From a virus: a stretch of DNA of 64,000 nucleotides. Where the stretch lies: positions 1 to 64,000 of IMG/VR virus record IMGVR_UViG_3300023110_001422. One strand, written 5' to 3'. The position numbers and the translations under genes are program-made. Positions 41,132 through 50,005 of this stretch are shown one piece after another. Positions within the stretch are counted from its first letter, which is position 1; each line of letters begins with the position of its first letter. The notes beneath the pieces are model-generated. The model was not told the origin of the DNA. It saw only the letters and a list, made by a program, of their open reading frames with translations, and searched no databases.

Positions 41132-42304
41132 TAATTCAGGAAAAGTTTCAGCAAAACTTCTTTTACGTATTTGATCGTAGTAAGAATTTTTGTTTGCCCA
41201 TATAGCATTATGGTCTGGATTATATTCTACATTGCTAATATACTTTAACACACTATTAATAGTTTCTTTGTGTTCTCTATTAGTTATTTTATTGTAATAT
41301 TCTTCTAAACGTTGTTTTGCGTGTTGTAGTTTTTCTGTTGGTACTGCTGAAACACTATAATGTACAGGATCAACAAGATTATATAAAGTACAACTGTTTA
41401 CGTCAAATCCATTATCTGTCATATATTCTAAAAAGTCTACAAGTGTAACAATATTAAATGCACTTACTACTGCATTAAAACTCATAATTACGTGAGGACA
41501 TTCTTTTTTAATAAAATTAAGATTCTCAATAATCTTATTCCAGTCAGTTCCTTCTCTAATGTATTCTGCTTTAGAACCATAATGATCTAAACTTGCTCTT
41601 ACTTGTACTTTTTTAAATTGTTTCCAGTAATCTGTTACAAGTTTACCTTTATAAGTTAGGTTACTTAAATTAGTATTGTATTGTAATATTGCATCTGTTT
41701 TATTTTCAGCAATTAAATAATCTAAAATTTCGTAATGCTTATCTGTTACTAACGGTTCGCCACCTGCAAAATAAAAATCTTCAATATCTTTTAAATATGG
41801 CTTAAACTGTTCAAACAAACTGTCATTAGAATCTCCTCCTGCAAATGTATATACAGGAACGTTCTTTCCGTTCGCATTATCTTCTATTGCCCAACTTGAA
41901 CTGTATGTTGCACTACACGTTCTACATTTAAAATTACAAATATTACTCCAGCGTACATCAAAGTAAAGTAATTTCATTACGTCTAAACTGCCGTCTTGAT
42001 TAGTTAGTTCACGCACACCTAAATGCTTAGAAAACTTTTTATTATTTTCTTTTCTAAAACTCCAAACATCACTTGCTTCATGTGCCCAGCATTGCGAACA
42101 TTCGTTTGGTTGTTCACCATTTAGTAATGCAAGACGTAACTTTTTGTATGCTTCGCTATTCCAAATTTCTTTAATAGTATTATGTTTAGTATTTCCTAAA
42201 GGTTTGTCCCACTTACCAATACAACAAGGTAACACATTGCCATCTGGATTGACATACATATGGCTCCAGGGTAATATACAAAATGTATCTTTACTTGTAC
42301 TCAT
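41126..42304 (-). CDS. Radical SAM protein with N-terminal twitch domain
   Basis: Twitch Cys are C9, C27-C28, C69 and C72 (FCILPWSHM...LPCC...ECSQC). The radical SAM cluster is C123-NFK-C127-RT-C130, followed by FYFAGGEPLV. At 392 residues it has the same plan as the protein at 32061 and is probably its paralogue. It overlaps the upstream twitch gene by 14 bases, so two radical SAM proteins are made from adjacent coupled genes. Confidence 0.88.
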   Translation of the reverse strand: MSTSKDTFCILPWSHMYVNPDGNVLPCCIGKWDKPLGNTKHNTIKEIWNSEAYKKLRLALLNGEQPNECSQCWAHEASDVWSFRKENNKKFSKHLGVRELTNQDGSLDVMKLLYFDVRWSNICNFKCRTCSATYSSSWAIEDNANGKNVPVYTFAGGDSNDSLFEQFKPYLKDIEDFYFAGGEPLVTDKHYEILDYLIAENKTDAILQYNTNLSNLTYKGKLVTDYWKQFKKVQVRASLDHYGSKAEYIREGTDWNKIIENLNFIKKECPHVIMSFNAVVSAFNIVTLVDFLEYMTDNGFDVNSCTLYNLVDPVHYSVSAVPTEKLQHAKQRLEEYYNKITNREHKETINSVLKYISNVEYNPDHNAIWANKNSYYDQIRKRSFAETFPELL

Positions 42305-43658
42305 TATAAAATTGCTCTAATTCTGGAAATACACTAACAAGATTAGTTCCGCGTCTACGATCGTATTCTGTAAACCAACGTGAGAAATCTCTACGTGCTT
42401 GTTCTAGTTTTTCAGGTTCATAATTAGTAGTTGCCATATAGTCTACAACACGTCTAAACTTTTCATATTCTAAACTACTAAACTTTGTGTTGTCATTATC
42501 ATCTTTAAAACGCTCTATTAAATCTAAATGGTCTTGCATATATGGCATAAACTTTTCTTTAGGTAAAATATTCATGTCAAAGATTGTAGGTTCTTTTAAA
42601 TGTGGAGTATCAAATCTAATACGTTGCCATTGTGTTGCATTTTCATTATTATATTTTACACGCCAATCTAAAATCTTTGCTAATAGCAAACTAAAACTTG
42701 TAACAGCAAATAAATTAAATGTAATCATAAATGTTACAGGAAAGTTTGTATTAGTTAGATAGTAATCTAAGTTCTTTTCCCATAGTTCAATATCTAAACC
42801 AGTACGTGTATATTCTGCACGTTCGCCCCAAGTATCTATACTTGTATAAAGTTTAAAACTTTTAATACAATTCTTTTCTTTTAGTGTGTTAATACGTTCT
42901 ACAAGTTTTTCTACTAGTTTAGTTTTAACACCCATATTGCTGTTTACTTCGATTTGAATATGTGGCTTAGGATCTGCTTCCAACTCGTCGAAAAGTCTCC
43001 AAGTACTCTTGTGCATTAAAGGCTCACCTCCCGTAATTCTCAAAATATTAAGAGTCTTGGAGACTTCCGGCCACCAATCCCACCATGCTTTCACATAGGG
43101 GTTTGATTCTTCATTGTCATATAACTCAAACCAGTCAATGTCTTGCCTATGTGCTGTTGACATTTTATATGGTCCGTGTTCTTTAATCTCATTATAGTAT
43201 CTACTGCTAAACTTAGGATGGCAATAACCGCATTTAAAATTACACTCATTACTAAAGTTAATCTCAATATACTCCGGATTTATGTTAAAATCCGCCCCTT
43301 TTTGTTTTATTTCCGTAATTCTTTCGGGTCTATAGATACTCGTAGTTTTGATATGTCTATCACTAACAAAGTCTTTGCCCATTGCTTCGATCTTCCAGCA
43401 ATAGTTACAACCTTCTGGCTTTTGTCCACATAACATCTGCTTACGTTGTTCTTTTTTCTCTTTAGTGTTATGCAATGCACTTGGATTATCTTTTAATTCT
43501 TCTAATGGTATAGGGTGCGGAGCAGGATGATAACAACTATGTGTTTCACCTGTTTGTAAATAGATAGTAGTATGATGCCACTTTGCTAAACAAAAAGTAG
43601 GAGATGTTTCCTCTTCTACTATCGGCATTATTTCTTTAATTTTATCTAGTTCGCTCAT
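42291..43658 (-). CDS. Radical SAM protein with N-terminal Cys-rich domain, divergent
   Basis: The cluster C139-NFK-C143-GY-C146 lies in NFSNECNFKCGYCHP; LRITGGEPLM follows. N-terminal Cys are C23 (FCLAKWHH), C42 (HSCYHP), C77, C84 and C87, a twitch-like pattern in which the Cys pair is reduced to a single C followed by Tyr-His. At 455 residues it is the longest in the set, with extra Lys/Glu-rich linkers. The 42950-43140 portion is visibly richer in G+C than its surroundings. It overlaps the genes on both sides by 4-14 bases. Confidence 0.86.
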   Translation of the reverse strand: MSELDKIKEIMPIVEEETSPTFCLAKWHHTTIYLQTGETHSCYHPAPHPIPLEELKDNPSALHNTKEKKEQRKQMLCGQKPEGCNYCWKIEAMGKDFVSDRHIKTTSIYRPERITEIKQKGADFNINPEYIEINFSNECNFKCGYCHPKFSSRYYNEIKEHGPYKMSTAHRQDIDWFELYDNEESNPYVKAWWDWWPEVSKTLNILRITGGEPLMHKSTWRLFDELEADPKPHIQIEVNSNMGVKTKLVEKLVERINTLKEKNCIKSFKLYTSIDTWGERAEYTRTGLDIELWEKNLDYYLTNTNFPVTFMITFNLFAVTSFSLLLAKILDWRVKYNNENATQWQRIRFDTPHLKEPTIFDMNILPKEKFMPYMQDHLDLIERFKDDNDNTKFSSLEYEKFRRVVDYMATTNYEPEKLEQARRDFSRWFTEYDRRRGTNLVSVFPELEQFYNEYK

Positions 43659-44542
43659 CTAATAACTCTAGGAGTGTTTTCATAAACTGCTTTAAACATT
43701 TTACTTTGTCCAGCATCGAAAGGTTTTGGACTAATCGGCAGTCCTGCTTCTCCTAATTTTGCTCCTAGTTCTTCCATTGATTCATCTAATGCCCAAGCAT
43801 CCTTATCTTTTTCTTTTTCCCACATCTCATTTAAGATTTTAAAGTCTCTAGTTTGTGAAATGTCCCAATCTGTACAATATGCTAGATGACATCCTTGCCT
43901 TGCACCGTACACTGACCAAATTCCGTTAGTAACATCTGCACCAACGTTCATCCAAATTAACAATCTTTGGTAATTTTGCCACCAAATGTCTTTGCTAAGA
44001 TCAGAAACTCTTGCACCTCTGTTTAAACTCATCTTAACACCTTCACGGAATCCTGCTCTCCATGCTTGATGCGGTGTTGAACTAATAATACTAGTGCTAT
44101 AGTTTTCGTTTAATTGGTAATAGTTGTCAAAATAACAAAATTCAATATTTGTATCATCATTGCCGTCGGTGTTTTCATGTGTTTTCATATTTTTAACGAA
44201 TTCTTTAGTCCACATTTTTAAACTGCCGTTGCCGTATTTTAATCCGTTAACATCGATGTGTCCACACCAACTAAATTGATAATCATCATCAACGCCCATT
44301 ACGTCTAAATCTAAAACTACATTTAAAAATTCCGGATCTACAATAGTATCTCCGTCAACTGTTACAAAGTGTTTTGTTTCTGACAAATCTGCACAGGCTT
44401 TATGTGCGGCATCTGAACCGTGTACTCCGTGAACACGTTTTGCCCAAGGAATTTTTTTGCATAAATCAACATAATTCTTTTCGCAGTTAGGTTCATCGTA
44501 ACTTAAGAATATAATATCTTGCTCTGCAATGTTAATCTTCAT
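43655..44542 (-). CDS. Glycosyltransferase-like protein with DxD motif
   Basis: IIFLSYDEPNCEKNYVDL starts the fold. AKRVHGVHGSDAAHKAC leads to HFVTVDGDTIVDPEF, in which D63-G-D65 is the DxD. The later HQAWRAGFREGVKMSLNRGA and SVYGARQGCHLAY segments match the paralogue at 36196. At 295 residues it is longer than that copy by a C-terminal Lys/Ala-rich extension. It overlaps the upstream hypothetical gene and downstream radical SAM gene by four bases each (ATGA). Confidence 0.72.
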   Translation of the reverse strand: MKINIAEQDIIFLSYDEPNCEKNYVDLCKKIPWAKRVHGVHGSDAAHKACADLSETKHFVTVDGDTIVDPEFLNVVLDLDVMGVDDDYQFSWCGHIDVNGLKYGNGSLKMWTKEFVKNMKTHENTDGNDDTNIEFCYFDNYYQLNENYSTSIISSTPHQAWRAGFREGVKMSLNRGARVSDLSKDIWWQNYQRLLIWMNVGADVTNGIWSVYGARQGCHLAYCTDWDISQTRDFKILNEMWEKEKDKDAWALDESMEELGAKLGEAGLPISPKPFDAGQSKMFKAVYENTPRVIR

Positions 44543-45132
44543 TTAATTACCTCGTACATATACTTGTCAAATCTTTTAATTGTATAAATGCCAATTGGTT
44601 CGTTATCAAATTCAAATTTACTATCAAATGGCAATACAATGTACTTACCGTCAACTAAATCTTCAAAGTTAAAAGAGATTGTTTTGTACAAAATGTTTGG
44701 ATCGTTTTTCTTTGTAATTGAAAAAAACATAATTTGTTTAAAACTTACTTTTTGAGCAAGTATGTTTGCTTTTAAATCTCCGCCAATACTAAATTTCCAA
44801 CACGTATCTTTTACATTTTTAGTAATACGTATATCTGCGTCTTTAATTTGTTCTTCTTTTACTTCGTATATAAGATCATCAACATAGTAACTATCAATAT
44901 CAAAGTTGTTCCTAGTTCTTAACTGGTATTCTTTTTTAGTTTTGTTATAATGTACATAATAATATGACATTGGTTCTGTACCATTAACAATACTAGATAC
45001 CTCTTTTTCTTCTACTGGAATATAACTTCCTTCTTTTGGTTGTGAATTAGTAACACTAATCAAGTCACCATTTGTAGGATTAAAGATAGCATATCTTTTA
45101 TCAATAACAACAGGAGGTCTCATTGTAATCAT
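44539..45132 (-). CDS. Beta-rich hypothetical protein in the cluster
   Basis: This 197-residue protein starts at an ATGA overlap with the upstream glycosyltransferase. It is all beta by eye: alternating polar and hydrophobic strands, Lys/Asp/Tyr-rich, many short turns, no signal peptide and no catalytic motif. PPVVIDKRYAIFNPTNGDLI and GIYTIKRFDKYMYEV bracket the protein. It is flanked on both sides by glycosyltransferase-like genes. It could be a structural acceptor or a carbohydrate-binding component; I cannot decide. Confidence 0.55.
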   Translation of the reverse strand: MITMRPPVVIDKRYAIFNPTNGDLISVTNSQPKEGSYIPVEEKEVSSIVNGTEPMSYYYVHYNKTKKEYQLRTRNNFDIDSYYVDDLIYEVKEEQIKDADIRITKNVKDTCWKFSIGGDLKANILAQKVSFKQIMFFSITKKNDPNILYKTISFNFEDLVDGKYIVLPFDSKFEFDNEPIGIYTIKRFDKYMYEVIK

Positions 45133-45965
45133 AGTTTTAACACTCTTTCATACTTTGAAATCTTATCTTTTGATGCAAACGTTTTTTCAGTATAATGAAA
45201 AATGCCTGTTTGAGCATGATTTCCTATTTTTAATTTAAGGTCATCTGTTAGATAACTACCAACTCTACTTTGCCAAGTAGCACTTGGATTGTACCAACCT
45301 TGTATTCTAGGCTTCATGTGTGTAAAACTTGGTATGGTTGCTTTCTTATTAGTAATTTTTTCTTCACAGTCTAGTATCTTTGCAACAATAGCCGCACTTA
45401 AATCTACTGATAGTGATTTCTGATATAGTTCTTTAGCATATTTTCCATAAAATAGTTCCCAGTTATTCATAACTAGTTCTAACCAAGTATAAAATTCTTT
45501 TGCAAAATCACTCTTTTTAAAGTAATGAAACCCTGCATATAAGTTTGGCAGTTCGTTAGCAATAAAAGTTTTACGATAATAGTTATCTACTACTTCATCT
45601 CCTCTATAAGTAAACACCTTGCTTACAAAATATAGGTCATAATTACTTAAAAAGTTCCACCAACTTTCTAAATCTTGCAATACAACCATGTCTGTGTCCA
45701 TTACAATAGTTTCATCATACGGACTAGCATGATAAATTTTCCATCTATTCTGTACTTTCCACTCTGCTTCTATTGCACTATCTTCCCAGGGGATTTCTTT
45801 TATACAATCAAACAGTGATACATATTTTTCAGGAACTTCGTCATTGGTAATTAGGCAAATTTTAGGATCTTTTTGTGTAGCGTGTAAACTCATTGCTAAC
45901 AAACAAGCCTGTTTTACATAATCGTCTTCACTGTTTTGTGCAATGAATACAAATCCTTTACTCAT
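45129..45965 (-). CDS. GT8-like glycosyltransferase, paralogue A
   Basis: The start is ATG 45965, overlapping the upstream stop in ATGAGTAA; a TTG six bases earlier is less likely. The N-terminus SKGFVFIAQNSEDDYVKQA and the site SPYDETIVMDTDMVV (D90-T-D92) fit GT8-type enzymes that bind a metal and nucleotide sugar at DxD. GFHYFKKSDFAKEF and a C-terminal GIFHYTEKTF segment follow. At 279 residues it is the right length for GT-A. It is related to the adjacent protein at 45958. Confidence 0.72.
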   Translation of the reverse strand: MSKGFVFIAQNSEDDYVKQACLLAMSLHATQKDPKICLITNDEVPEKYVSLFDCIKEIPWEDSAIEAEWKVQNRWKIYHASPYDETIVMDTDMVVLQDLESWWNFLSNYDLYFVSKVFTYRGDEVVDNYYRKTFIANELPNLYAGFHYFKKSDFAKEFYTWLELVMNNWELFYGKYAKELYQKSLSVDLSAAIVAKILDCEEKITNKKATIPSFTHMKPRIQGWYNPSATWQSRVGSYLTDDLKLKIGNHAQTGIFHYTEKTFASKDKISKYERVLKL

Positions 45966-46803
45966 TATCAATAATCCTTGTTAAACTAAACTTGTTCATA
46001 ACGTGTACATTACTACCTTTAATCCTTAAAGGCGTATATTCTCCTAAATGGTCTTTCTTTTCGATTAAGAACAAAAAGTTTTCTTTATCAAGTTCCCATA
46101 GAATATCTCTATCAGTAGTAAAATACTTTGTTCCTGGCAGAGGTGTTGCAAAGTCTCCATGTTGATAACCATTCATAATATGAATAGCAATACTAAACAC
46201 CCAATCGTTGCGAAATGTTCCTTTATTAATTTGAAATATACTGTTATAGTGTTGCCAATTTTCTTGAATATGCTTTGTTAAGTTAAAATATGTTTCTACT
46301 TCTTTGCACTTTTTAAAATAAACTACTGTTGCCCAATAAAAGTCAACACTTGTTTCGCTAATATTTTTAAATTCTGCTACTTCTCTAAAACCTGACAAAT
46401 CTTTTGCATCTTTGTATATTTGAAAATTGTGGTCTGATGTAAAACACTCTTTAAATAAATCGTTAGCAATAATATAATCGCTATCCAACATTAATGTTTC
46501 GTCATATGGTGTTAGATCGTATGCTTGTGTTCTTAGGTCGTTTTTAAATTCTAAGTTTTTAAAGACATTACTTCCGTCATAATATCTTTTGTTACTAATA
46601 CCTTGTTGAAAAGGCACTTCAATTACTTTATCCCACACTTCTTGGTAATCAGGATACGCCGAATGCAAGTATTCAATACTGTCTGTAACAATACTTGTAG
46701 GTATACCTAAATATATTTTAATACGTTTTGCTAAAAAGTGTGCTTGTTTGATGTAATCTATTTGAGCATTGTTTCTAGCAAAAATTAATGCTCCTTTACT
46801 CAT
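45958..46803 (-). CDS. GT8-like glycosyltransferase, paralogue B
   Basis: It starts SKGALIFARNNAQIDYIKQA and has TPYDETLMLDSDYII (D107-S-D109), the same two anchors as the previous gene. The pair therefore arose by tandem duplication followed by strong divergence. VHVMNKFSLTRI at the end may carry the C-terminal metal-binding His. At 281 residues it is complete. It overlaps the small gene upstream by eight bases. Confidence 0.72.
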   Translation of the reverse strand: MSKGALIFARNNAQIDYIKQAHFLAKRIKIYLGIPTSIVTDSIEYLHSAYPDYQEVWDKVIEVPFQQGISNKRYYDGSNVFKNLEFKNDLRTQAYDLTPYDETLMLDSDYIIANDLFKECFTSDHNFQIYKDAKDLSGFREVAEFKNISETSVDFYWATVVYFKKCKEVETYFNLTKHIQENWQHYNSIFQINKGTFRNDWVFSIAIHIMNGYQHGDFATPLPGTKYFTTDRDILWELDKENFLFLIEKKDHLGEYTPLRIKGSNVHVMNKFSLTRIIDNE

Positions 46804-47146
46804 ACTCTACAAGTCCAGATACTTTCCTGTTAGTTCTAATTTTTTCGTATTCTGTGTGATATTCGTTAGTTGCTGTAAAATAAATGTCTAATGCTTCGCT
46901 ATAAAAGTCATCAATTTTTTCAATACGTACAGGAATATCATTATCGTCAATTAACACAACGTTTTCTTGACCCGACTGTACCAACATATTACAAAAGTTT
47001 AGTAGTTCTTTTGTTACACTAAATTGTCCACCATTAAAATAATAGACGTTTGTTTCATAGAACTTTTCTTTTGCTACTCTTTTTTGGTTATTTAGGGTAG
47101 TCATATAATTGGCAAAGTCTAATGCTTTTTCTAATCGTTCGTCCAT
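46796..47146 (-). CDS. Conserved-type hypothetical phage protein, 116 aa
   Basis: The protein has a helical N-terminus (ERLEKALDFANYMTTLNNQK), a strand-rich middle (YYFNGGQFSVTKELLNFCNM) and an acidic VLIDDNDIPVRIEKIDDFY segment. I recall this small protein as widespread, without assigned function, next to tail genes in T4-like marine phages; not verified. A GGAG ribosome site and a well-formed minus-strand sigma70 promoter with an overlapping palindrome precede it, so it may lead transcription into the glycosyltransferase genes. Confidence 0.68.
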   Translation of the reverse strand: MDERLEKALDFANYMTTLNNQKRVAKEKFYETNVYYFNGGQFSVTKELLNFCNMLVQSGQENVVLIDDNDIPVRIEKIDDFYSEALDIYFTATNEYHTEYEKIRTNRKVSGLVEYE

Positions 47147-47157
47147 AAGATCTCCTT

Positions 47158-47174
47158 TAGTGTATTATACACTA
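47158..47174. repeat. 17-base perfect palindrome overlapping a promoter
   Basis: TAGTGTATTATACACTA is a perfect inverted repeat (8-base arms around one central base). It covers the -10 hexamer of the minus-strand promoter described in the next entry, which is where an operator for a dimeric repressor would be placed. It lacks a U-run, so a terminator role is less likely. Confidence 0.6.
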
Positions 47175-47192
47175 TTTAGATCTAAAATGCAA
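47164..47192 (-). promoter_or_regulatory. Sigma70-type promoter (minus strand) with operator-like palindrome
   Basis: Read on the minus strand, TTGCAT (47192-47187) and TATAAT (47169-47164) have a 17-base spacer, a good promoter with a perfect -10. The gene at 46796 starts 17 bases downstream of the -10. Unlike the flanking late genes, no late octamer is present here, so this gene and those after it may also be transcribed before late time. Confidence 0.65.
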
Positions 47193-47195
47193 GGA

Positions 47196-48086
47196 TTAAG
47201 TTAGATTTGAACTTGGTTCGTTAGTATATGTAGGTGATTGGACTTCAACAGCATTACCAGTTGCTCTTAATTGAGTAATTGTGCTGTTAAGTGTACCCAA
47301 AACGTTTTCGTCTGTATTTGGGTTACCTGTGTTATCATCGTTAAACGTTACTGTAAATCTAACACTAGTAGTACCATTTAGTTGTGCTTCGATTTTATAG
47401 TTGTTTGCGGCATAGTTTCCGCTACCGTTTTTAATAAACACTTGTTGTGGACCTGTTGTAAGATCATGGAAACCAATTGCACTACCAGTACCAGTTCCTG
47501 TTGGAAGTGTTGACGTGTAGTTAAATTTAACTGTACCAATGTTTACCAACATTGTCATCCAGTCAATAGTTTTAGCACTAGTTCCTGTATATGTAATATT
47601 AGACGCAAGTCTAATTTCGCCACCTGCATTGAAATACTGTCTACGATGATCTGCATCTGCAAATACTACATCAAAAATATGAGATAAAGTACCATTCCAG
47701 TTTTGTGTGTACTGTGCTTGTACTCCTGGTTCTGCACTTGCTTGTGAACCAGCAATAACAAATTTGTCATTTTCTGCTGAAGTAGTTAAGTTTTCAAACT
47801 GTACAACACCTTTTTTGTTAATAGTATCACTATCAAGAATAATGTCTGATTGATTAATAAAAGCAATTTCTGTAGGCTGTGTACCTGTTTGGTGAATTCT
47901 GGCGTTTGCTAAGTCAGTATAAAGTGTTTGCATATCTGTTGCTAACACAATAGCGTTAGTTGCTACCTGAGAACTTGCTAGGTTTTGACCATATCCGTCA
48001 TCACCGGAGCCTACTCCCATTACTGTTGCTACACGAGATTGCAAGTTGTTATACCTTGCGGCTGTAATAATATCACCGACTGCCAT
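47196..48086 (-). CDS. Virion structural protein, probable fibre/baseplate-associated
   Basis: MAVGDIITAARYNNLQSRVA and a GSGDDGYGQ segment start the protein, a start I associate with marine T4-like phage structural proteins. The remainder is beta-rich with many Thr/Asn/Gly, such as NITYTGTSAKTIDWM and GTGTGSAIGFHDLTTGPQ, and no enzyme motif. At 296 residues it has no signal. It is the last gene of the right-hand virion block, ten bases after its upstream neighbour. Confidence 0.65.
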   Translation of the reverse strand: MAVGDIITAARYNNLQSRVATVMGVGSGDDGYGQNLASSQVATNAIVLATDMQTLYTDLANARIHQTGTQPTEIAFINQSDIILDSDTINKKGVVQFENLTTSAENDKFVIAGSQASAEPGVQAQYTQNWNGTLSHIFDVVFADADHRRQYFNAGGEIRLASNITYTGTSAKTIDWMTMLVNIGTVKFNYTSTLPTGTGTGSAIGFHDLTTGPQQVFIKNGSGNYAANNYKIEAQLNGTTSVRFTVTFNDDNTGNPNTDENVLGTLNSTITQLRATGNAVEVQSPTYTNEPSSNLT

Positions 48087-48096
48087 TGTCTATTCC

Positions 48097-48489
48097 TTAT
48101 TCCTCGTTAGTACCTTGACTCCAACACCATTCGCCATCTGTGAATACTGCCCAGGCCATTGAATGTTCTTGTGAAGCCGTGAATGGTGCCCATTCTGCTG
48201 TGCTACTTGACCCTGTGATTCTTGTGCCGCCGCTGTCAAATGCGTATCTTGCTCTACAGTTTACTCTAATATCGTTTATGTTGCCAGCACCATCTGAACT
48301 TGCCACAAAGGTCATCATCTGTCCTTCTTGACCATTAGCCAGTGTAAAGGTTGTTCCTGAGCCGTTGGCAATCAATGTCACCGTGCCAGCAGTTAGAGGT
48401 ATTTCTTGCGGAGACGCTTCTCCTGTTAGTTTTACAGACCTTTTGCCTCTTTGCGGTCTATTTGGGTTTATGTTTCTTGTGATTGCCAT
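48097..48489 (-). CDS. Small structural protein with unusual base composition
   Basis: The protein has 130 residues. A basic start (ITRNINPNRPQRGKRSVKL) is followed by a compact beta domain ending AWAVFTDGEWCWSQG. It resembles small tail or fibre-tip proteins in being Gly/Thr/Ser-rich. Composition stands out: for example 32 of 60 bases are G or C in 48181-48240, against about a third elsewhere, which suggests recent acquisition from another phage. It is followed by a ten-base gap to the next structural gene. Confidence 0.6.
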   Translation of the reverse strand: MAITRNINPNRPQRGKRSVKLTGEASPQEIPLTAGTVTLIANGSGTTFTLANGQEGQMMTFVASSDGAGNINDIRVNCRARYAFDSGGTRITGSSSTAEWAPFTASQEHSMAWAVFTDGEWCWSQGTNEE

Positions 48490-48495
48490 TTTACT

Positions 48496-49983
48496 TTATA
48501 CCTTCAATATACATTCTACTAGGCCTTCTTCGTCACCTTCTGGTTCGAAAGTTTCTAAAGCAACGCCCACTATATATTCACCTTTGACCGAATGACCTAC
48601 ACCATCCATATCAACGTAAACTGCTTCGCCTTTGTTAATTAACCCTTTTACTCTTACTGGAACACGACCTTTAAGACCAATTGCTTGACCTTCTGCTTCG
48701 CTGTTCATTAAGTATGCTGGTGCATCTGAAACAACTCCTACTGGAATTGATCCTGCTTCTGCTGGTTCTACTTCAGCACCTTCAACATCTTCAATTCCAT
48801 CACATACAGCAACAATAGTACCTACCGGAAGATCTGTTCCTGTAGTATATTTCTCTGCTAAGTCAGCGTATTTTGCACTTGAAGCAACACCTGTAAATTC
48901 GTTTGCAAGTAAGTTACCTGCACCATCTCTAACAGCAACAGTATTAAATGTTGACGCAGTATCTGGATAACGATAGTTAGCACCAACTTTCATTGTTTGT
49001 GCGGAAGTTGCTTCACCGTCAAATGTTGTTGCATACATCGTTGCAAATCTAGCAACGTTTGTACCAAAATCGTATGTGTTATTTGCACCTGGCATTACAC
49101 CTGTATCTTCAACTGTAAATACTGATTGCTCAACACCCTGTGCATTATCAACTCTAACGTGAATTTTACGTCCTACGTCATTTTTAATAACACCTTCGTT
49201 GTCATTTTCAATAAAAATCTTAAGATCGTTTGAATCACCAATTGAAATACCTGCATCTGCAAAACTAACAAGTGATGTAAATGATCCTGATCCTGCTAGT
49301 GCAAAGTCTGATGCGGTATAACCGCCAAGTTTTAATGAGTTACTTGCTGTACCCCAATAGTAATCAGTAGTACTTGTAACACCGCCTGTTGCGTTTTGTG
49401 TGTTTCTTAATGTTAAGCCTTTTTTAACTACGTCAAATCCTGTAATTGCGTTTTGCGGATCTGTTGAGTCAATAGTAAATGTTGCTCCACTAATGATGTA
49501 AATTACTTCATCGTTGACAACGGCTTTAATAATCACTCTGTTTGTGTTTGTTGTATCTCTAACTGATGCTGATACCATCTGTGTAACTGTAGTACCTGCA
49601 CCTTGTGGACCAATTAGCACATAACCTGTTCCGCTGTAAGCATATAATTGCTCGTTTGCTGAATCCCACCAAAGGTCTCCAGTCGCTAAACCTGCTGGGG
49701 CTGTAGCACTAACTTCTGCACCACCTGTTGTTCTAAACTTAGAACCATCGTAAAATTTTAATTTACTTGAAGAAGAATCATACCAAACCTGTCCTGAAAT
49801 GGCTTTGGGAGGTTGGTTTGCTCCGCTAAAGTTTTCTAATAAATGTAAAAAATTCTCGTTTTGAATTTCACCGTATCCAGCGTAGTTTTTACCGACAAGT
49901 TTAATGTCCGTAGTCTGGTCTACAGTTCCGTCTTGGACTACTGTTAGTGTAGTGCCGTTGTATCTATCAATAGTATATGCCAT
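48496..49983 (-). CDS. Tail-fibre-type structural protein, paralogue 1
   Basis: The N-terminal 140 residues form the module shared with the proteins at 50016 and 51824 (TTDIKLVGKNYAGYGE, NENFLHLLENF, GQVWYDSSSSKLKFYDG, GDLWWDS). The middle is repetitive beta. The C-terminal about 110 residues (SSAKYADLAEKYTTGTDLPV, GTIVAVC and an acidic end) form a separate domain reminiscent of C-terminal chaperone or assembly domains in phage fibres; this is not certain. At 495 residues it is preceded by a GATAAATA octamer, so late expression is likely. Confidence 0.8.
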   Translation of the reverse strand: MAYTIDRYNGTTLTVVQDGTVDQTTDIKLVGKNYAGYGEIQNENFLHLLENFSGANQPPKAISGQVWYDSSSSKLKFYDGSKFRTTGGAEVSATAPAGLATGDLWWDSANEQLYAYSGTGYVLIGPQGAGTTVTQMVSASVRDTTNTNRVIIKAVVNDEVIYIISGATFTIDSTDPQNAITGFDVVKKGLTLRNTQNATGGVTSTTDYYWGTASNSLKLGGYTASDFALAGSGSFTSLVSFADAGISIGDSNDLKIFIENDNEGVIKNDVGRKIHVRVDNAQGVEQSVFTVEDTGVMPGANNTYDFGTNVARFATMYATTFDGEATSAQTMKVGANYRYPDTASTFNTVAVRDGAGNLLANEFTGVASSAKYADLAEKYTTGTDLPVGTIVAVCDGIEDVEGAEVEPAEAGSIPVGVVSDAPAYLMNSEAEGQAIGLKGRVPVRVKGLINKGEAVYVDMDGVGHSVKGEYIVGVALETFEPEGDEEGLVECILKV

Positions 49984-50005
49984 TTCTTTTTAACCCCTAT
50001 GTTAC

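Noticed and set aside
23171-43658. RiPP precursor peptide beside the radical SAM genes
   Set aside because: Genes overlap or abut so closely that no spare short reading frame with leader-core character or a good ribosome site was found. If peptides are substrates they are encoded elsewhere or are larger proteins.
47158-47174. Palindrome as a transcription terminator
   Set aside because: There is no U-run on either strand and it coincides with a -10 box, so an operator is a better reading.
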